A stretch of 64,000 nucleotides of DNA, from NCBI RefSeq assembly GCF_040412425.1, contig NC_089755.1, positions 51,921,798-51,985,797 of the forward strand, read 5' to 3'. Positions 63,301-64,000 of the stretch are shown one piece after another. The first letter of the stretch is position 1; every line of letters starts with the position of its first letter. Both the position numbers and the translations under genes were made by a program. Under the pieces are notes generated by a model. The model had not been told where the DNA came from and searched no databases. It saw nothing but the letters and a program-made list of their open reading frames with translations. The DNA is from Macrobrachium rosenbergii (Eukaryota; Arthropoda; Malacostraca; Decapoda; Palaemonidae).

Positions 63301-63940
63301 GCCATGCCAGGGGAAACCATCGTAACTCCTCCTCCATTACCTCAAGCTACACCAAGAGAAGCCTGGGAGGACCCAAGTAATGTTAATATGCAGCAAGATC
63401 CATCTGGGGATCAGCCCATAACTGTTGCACCTGAACTAGTTATGCCAACTGCTGGAAGAAGTGTTGTTGCTGGCCAGGAAGGTTCACAGGATGAGTAAGT
63501 TTGGTAACATTTTATGTACTTATTCTATAGACAGTAGATGAAAACTTACGTTTTATTTTATAACGGTATCATTGGCATCTATTTTTTTTTATTAAGCTTC
63601 AGTATTTCATATCGTATTGAATTTATTTGTAAGTAGAGTTGGTGTTCAGTGTTGCCTAATCTGGTAGAGAGTTCTGGGTGAAAATTGTGTTCTGTACAAC
63701 AGAGCATGTGATTTGTATACTGCAACATTAATAATTTATTTTCCCATTCTTAAATATATTAATAATAATCCTCAGAGGTAATCAAGAAAGCAGTGAGGCA
63801 GGTCCATCAGGTTCTGCAGCAAGTCGGCCTGACTACTCAGCAATTCTTGGTGACATTGAAATTCCTGAAGGTGTTGATCCCAGTTTTCTTGCTGCATTAC
63901 CTGAAGACATGAGGCAGGAAGTTATCGCTGAACAGCTAAG
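27346..63940 (+). CDS. HUWE1: HUWE1 HECT-type E3 ubiquitin ligase, N-terminal ~3,228 residues (gene continues past right edge)
   Basis: This gene-level entry covers 42 coding exons (listed separately) that join in continuous phase for 9,683 nt. In animals HUWE1 is a ring-shaped HECT ligase that ubiquitinates MCL1, p53, histones, MYC/N-MYC and unassembled proteins in cytoplasm and nucleus. The spliced protein aligns block by block with human HUWE1 as I recall it: start MKVDR, DUF908 (about residues 90-450), DUF913 (about 490-850), UBA (about 1420-1459), UIM (about 1472-1489), WWE (about 1745-1825), acidic domain (about 2585-2625) and first UBM (about 3195-3225). All introns are GT-AG. The HECT domain and catalytic Cys are beyond 64,000. 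The 3,228 residues correspond to roughly 2,960 of human, the excess being mostly low-complexity inserts. Orthology is very likely; exact exon ends rest on homology and splice signals, not transcripts. Confidence 0.96.
27558..27691 (+). CDS. HUWE1: HUWE1 coding exon 2 (residues 16-60)
   Basis: Acceptor ttttcag, donor gtatga, leaving phase 2. It contains the conserved [14 protein letters not shown] block that in human reads with only a few changes ([14 protein letters not shown]). Confidence 0.93.
28325..28406 (+). CDS. HUWE1: HUWE1 coding exon 3 (residues 60-87)
   Basis: Continues the split Arg codon as RFDTILEEA and ends in phase 0 at a gtaagt donor. It is rich in acidic residues and less conserved than its neighbours, just before DUF908. 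Confidence 0.88.
29279..29445 (+). CDS. HUWE1: HUWE1 coding exon 4, start of DUF908 (residues 88-143)
   Basis: Encodes the armadillo-like start of DUF908, including [15 protein letters not shown] and [14 protein letters not shown], near-identical to human. Acceptor cttgacag, donor gtgagt, phase 2 out. Confidence 0.94.
29838..29973 (+). CDS. HUWE1: HUWE1 coding exon 5, DUF908 (residues 143-188)
   Basis: Contains SNFITRL and [17 protein letters not shown], matching human SNYITRL and WGGKENGFGLAECCRDL. Acceptor ttttcaag, donor gtgagt, phase 0 out. Open reading extends left into the intron, but homology and the acceptor fix the start. Confidence 0.94.
30646..30900 (+). CDS. HUWE1: HUWE1 coding exon 6, DUF908 with glutamine-rich insert (residues 189-273)
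   Basis: Opens with the conserved [10 protein letters not shown] block (human SATTLHFEFY), then runs into a Gln-rich stretch and a Ser/Gly stretch replacing a short charged human linker. It resumes conservation at [22 protein letters not shown]. The Gln run is coded by mixed CAA and CAG. Donor gtgagg, phase 0. Confidence 0.93.
31167..31286 (+). CDS. HUWE1: HUWE1 coding exon 7, DUF908 (residues 274-313)
   Basis: Encodes [13 protein letters not shown] and the [17 protein letters not shown] helix, close to human. Acceptor ttttcag, donor gtttgt, phase 0 on both sides. Confidence 0.93.
31604..31755 (+). CDS. HUWE1: HUWE1 coding exon 8, DUF908 (residues 314-364)
   Basis: Encodes [17 protein letters not shown] and [18 protein letters not shown], aligned with human ILYNGLIEELVDVLQ and EIKAASLRTLTSIVHLER. 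Donor gtgagt, phase 2 out. Confidence 0.94.
31913..32177 (+). CDS. HUWE1: HUWE1 coding exon 9, DUF908 end (residues 364-452)
   Basis: Carries two of the most conserved blocks of the protein: [13 protein letters not shown] and [19 protein letters not shown]. The loop between them is Pro-rich. The frame stays open upstream to a Met at 31,866, but the acceptor tttcag ending at 31,912 and homology set the exon start. Donor gtgagt, phase 0. Confidence 0.94.
32293..32394 (+). CDS. HUWE1: HUWE1 coding exon 10 (residues 453-486)
   Basis: Encodes [20 protein letters not shown], matching human almost residue for residue. Acceptor atttcag, donor gtatga, phase 0. Confidence 0.93.
32629..33237 (+). CDS. 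HUWE1: HUWE1 coding exon 11, linker and DUF913 start (residues 487-689)
   Basis: Begins [14 protein letters not shown] (human HEVDLCRKECPFVI), passes through an Ala/Ser/Thr/Glu-rich insert longer than in human, then enters DUF913 with [18 protein letters not shown] and [20 protein letters not shown]. The exon ends LHALLVKD before a gtgagt donor. The frame continues without a stop through the following 123-nt intron (see findings). Confidence 0.93.
33238..33360 (+). other. HUWE1: 123-nt stop-free in-frame intron of HUWE1
   Basis: Bounded by gtgagt and tttacag. Length is divisible by three and the frame is open throughout, so retention would add 41 residues between KD and VPATREV. Human HUWE1 has nothing here. 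Confidence 0.8.
33361..33630 (+). CDS. HUWE1: HUWE1 coding exon 12, DUF913 (residues 690-779)
   Basis: Encodes [20 protein letters not shown] and [19 protein letters not shown], nearly invariant versus human, followed by the LMRHQPSLK helix. Acceptor tttacag, donor gtagat, phase 0. Human reads directly from LLIKD to VPATREV, which defines the preceding intron. Confidence 0.94.
33893..33987 (+). CDS. HUWE1: HUWE1 coding exon 13 (residues 780-811)
   Basis: Encodes [18 protein letters not shown], aligned with human LLEEICNLGRDPKYICQK, at the end of DUF913. Acceptor atttcag, donor gttaga (weaker than consensus), phase 2 out. Confidence 0.9.
34257..34316. repeat. short tandem duplication in HUWE1 intron 13
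   Basis: Two copies of gtctttatctraaagatatg (at 34,258 and 34,288) with T runs after each, just upstream of the exon 14 acceptor. Confidence 0.85.
34353..34698 (+). CDS. HUWE1: HUWE1 coding exon 14, acidic linker and helical block (residues 811-926)
   Basis: Starts with a Glu-rich cluster (GAG/GAA repeats, 34,378-34,404) also present in human after SSEDEEEE. It then gives [20 protein letters not shown] and [20 protein letters not shown]. Donor gtaggt, phase 0. Confidence 0.93.
34739..34807. repeat. 32-bp perfect tandem duplication in HUWE1 intron 14
   Basis: A unit beginning gtgcataagaaaatttgtca occurs twice in direct succession without mismatches, in a 229-nt intron. Confidence 0.92.
34928..35371 (+). 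CDS. HUWE1: HUWE1 coding exon 15 (residues 927-1074)
   Basis: Encodes [30 protein letters not shown] and [12 protein letters not shown], each recognisable in human. Acceptor attacag, donor gtaaga, phase 0. The opening [16 protein letters not shown] is more diverged. Confidence 0.93.
35688..35915 (+). CDS. HUWE1: HUWE1 coding exon 16 (residues 1075-1150)
   Basis: A variable Ser/Glu-rich first half, then [20 protein letters not shown] and LFALLVK, matching human [20 protein letters not shown]. Acceptor cttttag, donor gtatgt, phase 0. Confidence 0.92.
36995..37271 (+). CDS. HUWE1: HUWE1 coding exon 17 (residues 1151-1243)
   Basis: Encodes [14 protein letters not shown], a Ser/Thr/Pro segment, [16 protein letters not shown], then [20 protein letters not shown]. 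It is a close counterpart of human LCVGSPVRQRR and [20 protein letters not shown]. Donor gtaagc, phase 1 out. The preceding intron (35,916-36,994) is about 1.1 kb and AT-rich with nothing recognisable. Confidence 0.93.
38118..38359 (+). CDS. HUWE1: HUWE1 coding exon 18 (residues 1243-1323)
   Basis: Encodes [33 protein letters not shown] and SPHALPAK, aligned with human [33 protein letters not shown] and SPHSLPAK. Acceptor atttcag, donor gtaatg, phase 0. Confidence 0.93.
38561..38986 (+). CDS. HUWE1: HUWE1 coding exon 19 with UBA domain (residues 1324-1465)
   Basis: The first half is conserved helix ([21 protein letters not shown]), then a Ser/Thr/Ala-rich linker (about 38,720-38,840). A UBA domain follows at about 38,852-38,968, with the family's MGF loop ([15 protein letters not shown]) and ATEYLL helix 3. 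UBA binds ubiquitin non-catalytically. Acceptor cttgacag, donor gtaagt, phase 0. Confidence 0.94.
39251..39458 (+). CDS. HUWE1: HUWE1 coding exon 20 with ubiquitin-interacting motif (residues 1466-1535)
   Basis: Contains a UIM at 39,269-39,322, [17 protein letters not shown], with the typical acidic cluster followed by A-x-x-x-S. A Pro-rich tail follows. The exon's first six bases are gtaagt, directly after the acceptor cattag. An upstream acceptor at 39,220 is excluded because its frame meets the TAG of cattag. Donor gtaagt, phase 1 out. Confidence 0.9.
39999..40150 (+). CDS. HUWE1: HUWE1 coding exon 21 (residues 1535-1585)
   Basis: Encodes [22 protein letters not shown], matching human [22 protein letters not shown] more loosely than the flanking exons. 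Acceptor cttacag, donor gtaagg, phase 0. Confidence 0.88.
40208..40303. repeat. AT-rich minisatellite in HUWE1 intron 21
   Basis: Nearly three copies of a unit containing ataaaataatcatacaaatt and rtgtatttg. The third copy lacks the gagat start. Confidence 0.9.
40401..40529 (+). CDS. HUWE1: HUWE1 coding exon 22 (residues 1586-1628)
   Basis: Moderately conserved; ends in LHLVTLLFE, aligning with human RILLLTLLFE. Acceptor cttccag is strong. The donor gttggt is the weakest in the gene, so this boundary is the one to check first if the exon is skipped or extended. Confidence 0.83.
40775..41143 (+). CDS. HUWE1: HUWE1 coding exon 23 (residues 1629-1751)
   Basis: Starts [17 protein letters not shown], then a long Pro/Ala/Ser/Thr-rich insert absent from human. 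The conserved [20 protein letters not shown] (human [20 protein letters not shown]) leads into the WWE domain. Acceptor ctctag, donor gtaaga, phase 0. Confidence 0.92.
41282..41449 (+). CDS. HUWE1: HUWE1 coding exon 24, WWE domain core (residues 1752-1807)
   Basis: WWE domain: [20 protein letters not shown] and [19 protein letters not shown], with the conserved Trp, Trp and the RRKYTIQF strand. In other proteins WWE binds poly-ADP-ribose. Acceptor cccaaacag, donor gtaata, phase 0. Confidence 0.95.
41675..42078 (+). CDS. HUWE1: HUWE1 coding exon 25, WWE end and acidic linker (residues 1808-1942)
   Basis: [15 protein letters not shown] closes the WWE domain (human VNEETGNRRPVMLTL). The rest is a Glu/Asp/Ala/Thr-rich linker without a recognisable fold, ending at [12 protein letters not shown], which parallels human GLTEDMVTVLIR. 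Donor gtaatc, phase 2 out. Confidence 0.92.
42661..42901 (+). CDS. HUWE1: HUWE1 coding exon 26 (residues 1942-2022)
   Basis: Encodes [39 protein letters not shown] and [11 protein letters not shown], aligned with human [20 protein letters not shown] and the following blocks. Acceptor ccaacag, donor gtacag, phase 0. Confidence 0.94.
43116..43293 (+). CDS. HUWE1: HUWE1 coding exon 27 (residues 2023-2082)
   Basis: Encodes [29 protein letters not shown] and [13 protein letters not shown], matching human [20 protein letters not shown]. The 3' end (A before gtaaga at 43,294) is phase 1 and fits the next exon, but this junction is in a poorly conserved stretch. Confidence 0.87.
43294..46247 (-). 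mobile_element. HUWE1 intron 27 with antisense DIRS-like retrotransposon remnant
   Basis: The minus strand at about 44,500-44,760 encodes [40 protein letters not shown] and, in another frame, NILADALSR. This is the order of the RNase H domain of DIRS-type (tyrosine recombinase) retrotransposons: LELRAV, VMADNTTVVAY, W, NVLAD-LSR. It is frameshifted and dead. The element probably covers about 43,900-45,500, with edges not determined. No reverse transcriptase or recombinase core was identified. Confidence 0.5.
46248..46606 (+). CDS. HUWE1: HUWE1 coding exon 28, Gly/Ser-rich linker (residues 2082-2201)
   Basis: A Gly/Ser/Ala-rich start, then [15 protein letters not shown], resembling human VIYDMLNALAAYH, and a Ser-rich tail. 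The human BH3-like segment would fall after this block; no comparable sequence is seen. Acceptor tccacag, donor gtgaga, phase 0. Confidence 0.85.
47103..47318 (+). CDS. HUWE1: HUWE1 coding exon 29 (residues 2202-2273)
   Basis: A charged disordered start (KRKK), then [20 protein letters not shown], aligned with human [20 protein letters not shown]. Acceptor attgcag, donor gtaagt, phase 0. Confidence 0.92.
47319..48729. other. HUWE1 intron 29, no gene recognised
   Basis: AT-rich ends surround a GC-richer core (about 47,860-48,430) with a cttcttcttctt run at 48,209 that looks repeat-derived but unidentified. A short direct repeat (aggaagcaratcatttaaag) occurs twice at 48,522-48,570. Confidence 0.4.
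48730..48879 (+). CDS. HUWE1: HUWE1 coding exon 30 (residues 2274-2323)
   Basis: Encodes [13 protein letters not shown] and [18 protein letters not shown], matching human DCSVLAFVLDHLL and AEDKDTPALARLFLASLAA. Acceptor tttttcag, donor gtttgt, phase 0. Confidence 0.92.
49233..49393 (+). CDS. HUWE1: HUWE1 coding exon 31 (residues 2324-2377)
   Basis: Encodes [20 protein letters not shown] and a helical block ending in CPAQLNQ, parallel to human [20 protein letters not shown]. Acceptor ttgcag, donor gtaaga, phase 2 out. Confidence 0.92.
49493..49716 (+). CDS. HUWE1: HUWE1 coding exon 32 (residues 2377-2452)
   Basis: Holds one of the best-conserved blocks, [20 protein letters not shown] then [15 protein letters not shown]; human differs by a handful of residues. 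The Lys-rich tail leads into disordered sequence. Acceptor ttgcag, donor gtaagt, phase 1 out. Confidence 0.95.
49863..49996 (+). CDS. HUWE1: HUWE1 coding exon 33, disordered acidic linker (residues 2452-2496)
   Basis: Low-complexity Glu/Thr/Asp-rich sequence with no recognisable fold. Supported by phase, acceptor atgcag, donor gtaatt and position between two conserved exons. Confidence 0.82.
50273..50473 (+). CDS. HUWE1: HUWE1 coding exon 34 (residues 2497-2563)
   Basis: Encodes [16 protein letters not shown], which parallels human ELEDLIDELLERDGGSG, then [13 protein letters not shown]. Acceptor ttttttag, donor gtgtgt, phase 0. Confidence 0.9.
50613..50754 (+). CDS. HUWE1: HUWE1 coding exon 35, acidic domain part 1 (residues 2564-2611)
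   Basis: Nearly every residue after position 2570 is Glu, Asp or Ser, with a GAG/GAA run at 50,717-50,747. This is the acidic domain seen in human HUWE1. Acceptor ccaacag, donor gtaaga, phase 1 out. It is split from its second half by a 2.4-kb intron. Confidence 0.9.
50755..53122. other. HUWE1 intron 35, separating the two halves of the acidic domain
   Basis: About 2.4 kb. The part at 51,050-52,020 is GC-richer and repeat-like. It ends with tgatgtgacagggtctgttcc, also present with one change at about 45,519-45,539 in intron 27, so the two introns share a repeat end. No coding exon recognised. Confidence 0.45.
53123..53377 (+). CDS. HUWE1: HUWE1 coding exon 36, acidic domain part 2 (residues 2611-2696)
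   Basis: Begins with a run of Asp then Glu (GAT/GAC/GAG codons), followed by [15 protein letters not shown] and [10 protein letters not shown], paralleling human LDEDYPDM and FDREDDLIIEF. A His-rich tail follows. Acceptor caaacag, donor gtatgt, phase 1 out. Confidence 0.88.
53626..53791 (+). CDS. HUWE1: HUWE1 coding exon 37 (residues 2696-2751)
   Basis: Encodes [14 protein letters not shown] (human IPTTHPLMVRHAD), [14 protein letters not shown], a Thr run from ACC repeats and ILQR. Human LILQRLLGPS shows the exon reaches ILQR at 53,791 (donor gtgacc). A second donor at 53,738 (gtacca) is also phase 2 and would drop 18 residues. Confidence 0.85.
53792..56932. other. HUWE1 intron 37
   Basis: About 3.1 kb of AT-rich sequence. 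Apart from the hairpin at 55,065-55,120 I see no repeat or exon in it. A G run at 55,337-55,346 and CCT-rich patch at 56,090-56,135 are the only composition changes. Confidence 0.6.
55065..55120. other. perfect 22-bp inverted repeat with 12-nt loop
   Basis: The left arm 55,065-55,086 (gatggaaaaatttcaggggt plus at) is exactly complementary to 55,099-55,120. Loop gcatgacagtgt. Flanks can extend the pairing imperfectly (gaaaaaggtatttc against a gaaaaatatttttc complement). It could be a pre-miRNA-like hairpin or the ends of a very short MITE. Confidence 0.85.
56933..57062 (+). CDS. HUWE1: HUWE1 coding exon 38 (residues 2751-2794)
   Basis: Starts [17 protein letters not shown] (human RLLGPSAAADILQLSSSL) and ends DEFIDMQ. 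It follows a 3.1-kb intron. Acceptor tttatag, donor gtaagt, phase 0. Confidence 0.9.
57357..57595 (-). repeat. SINE-like interspersed repeat, antisense
   Basis: Read on the minus strand it runs from aatttaggccaaaggccaag through actgggacctacgaggtc to ggggccgaatgtacactgcaaag. I associate this sequence with a very abundant decapod repeat. Clear A and B boxes were not found, so SINE class is inferred from length and abundance in memory. Confidence 0.55.
58986..59244. mobile_element. inverted-repeat MITE, copy 3, flanked by TA
   Basis: A 259-bp element with ends caggcagtccctggctaa and ccggggactgcctg. It is flanked by TA (58,984-58,985 and 59,245-59,246). The interior is a series of short complementary gccgaaaatcggc-like stems. 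It is the best-preserved of three copies in the window. Confidence 0.85.
59788..59917 (+). CDS. HUWE1: HUWE1 coding exon 39 (residues 2795-2838)
   Basis: Encodes [20 protein letters not shown] and SMHDAV, matching human [20 protein letters not shown] and SMHDCV. Acceptor ttttcag, donor gtaaag, phase 1 out. Confidence 0.93.
59918..62214. other. HUWE1 intron 39
   Basis: A 2.3-kb intron carrying one Tigger/pogo-like element (60,628-61,105). The stretches 59,920-60,620 and 61,110-62,210 contain no recognised exon or repeat. Confidence 0.6.
60628..61105. mobile_element. Tigger/pogo-like non-autonomous DNA transposon flanked by TA
   Basis: A 478-bp element. Terminal inverted repeats of about 24 bp: cagtggtttctcagcatatg at the left, catataccaaggagccgctg at the right (about 75 percent complementary), with TA at both borders (60,626-60,627 and 61,106-61,107). 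The CAGTGG-type end and TA target fit Tigger/pogo elements. No transposase is left. A degenerate GA run at 60,925-60,948 lies inside. Confidence 0.75.
62215..62367 (+). CDS. HUWE1: HUWE1 coding exon 40 (residues 2838-2889)
   Basis: Encodes [18 protein letters not shown] and a Lys/Glu-rich helix, equivalent to the human [20 protein letters not shown] region, then a Pro/Ser tail. Acceptor ttttcag, donor gtaatt, phase 1 out. Confidence 0.88.
62642..63494 (+). CDS. HUWE1: HUWE1 coding exon 41, long Ser/Pro/Thr-rich disordered segment (residues 2889-3173)
   Basis: An 853-nt exon of low-complexity Ser, Pro, Thr and Ala sequence with scattered acidic motifs. It sits where human HUWE1 has its own Ser/Pro-rich stretch between the RWTEE block and the UBM repeats, and little aligns by residue. 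YRSRSPVLY is a possible phosphorylation-type Ser-Pro site. Acceptor ccctgtag, donor gtaagt, phase 2 out. Confidence 0.9.
63776..63940 (+). CDS. HUWE1: HUWE1 coding exon 42 with first UBM motif (residues 3173-3228); last exon in window
   Basis: Contains [16 protein letters not shown], the ubiquitin-binding motif (Leu-Pro core) that in human reads [16 protein letters not shown]. Donor gtaata, phase 2, so the gene continues to the right with the other UBM repeats and the HECT domain. Acceptor cctcag. Confidence 0.94.
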
Positions 63941-64000
63941 GTAATAAGTGAATTGTATGGAAAGTTTCACTCCATAACGAATGTTTTAAATAGTTTGAAT

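Overview
The window is nuclear DNA of a eukaryote, most likely a decapod crustacean (shrimp or prawn type). Three things point there. Its one real gene has many short exons with GT/AG introns. The flank is crowded with AT, CT/GA, AC/TG and AAT microsatellites. Several interspersed repeats look like families I associate with decapod genomes. The species assignment is inference; no rRNA or mitochondrial marker is present.

Layout. Positions 1 to about 19,000 are intergenic, with no gene I can support. They hold long compound microsatellites, two copies of a hairpin-bearing element (about 3,550-3,906 and 5,161-5,586), 5S-rRNA-like fragments, a complete hAT-type MITE with a perfect 8-bp target duplication (11,134-11,444), and a decayed Ty3/Gypsy-like retroelement on the minus strand (about 15,060-17,350). 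A GC/CpG-richer stretch (about 19,050-19,710) with consensus splice donors is the best candidate for the promoter and untranslated first exon of the gene. Positions 19,711-27,299 would then be a 5'UTR intron carrying a tRNA-derived SINE, two inverted-repeat MITEs and an AT array.

From 27,300 to the right edge runs one plus-strand gene: the orthologue of HUWE1 (Mule/ARF-BP1/UREB1), the giant HECT-type E3 ubiquitin ligase. I resolved 42 coding exons with continuous phase from ATG 27,346 to 63,940, 9,683 coding nt or about 3,228 residues. In order the protein shows the DUF908 and DUF913 armadillo-like N-terminus, UBA, UIM, WWE, conserved linker blocks, a bipartite acidic domain, a Ser/Pro/Thr-rich disordered stretch and the first ubiquitin-binding (UBM) motif. 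The remaining UBM repeats and the catalytic HECT domain lie beyond the window. The mammalian BH3-like segment is not seen.

Introns of the gene carry TE remnants: a DIRS-like RNase H fragment, Tigger/pogo-like elements and a SINE-like repeat. They also carry short tandem duplications and one perfect 22-bp hairpin. Several splicing details deserve transcript checks: a stop-free 123-nt in-frame intron, two in-frame donors 54 nt apart, an exon beginning with a consensus donor sequence, and two upstream ORFs, one overlapping the start codon. No bacterial-type system, CRISPR array or viral gene was found.
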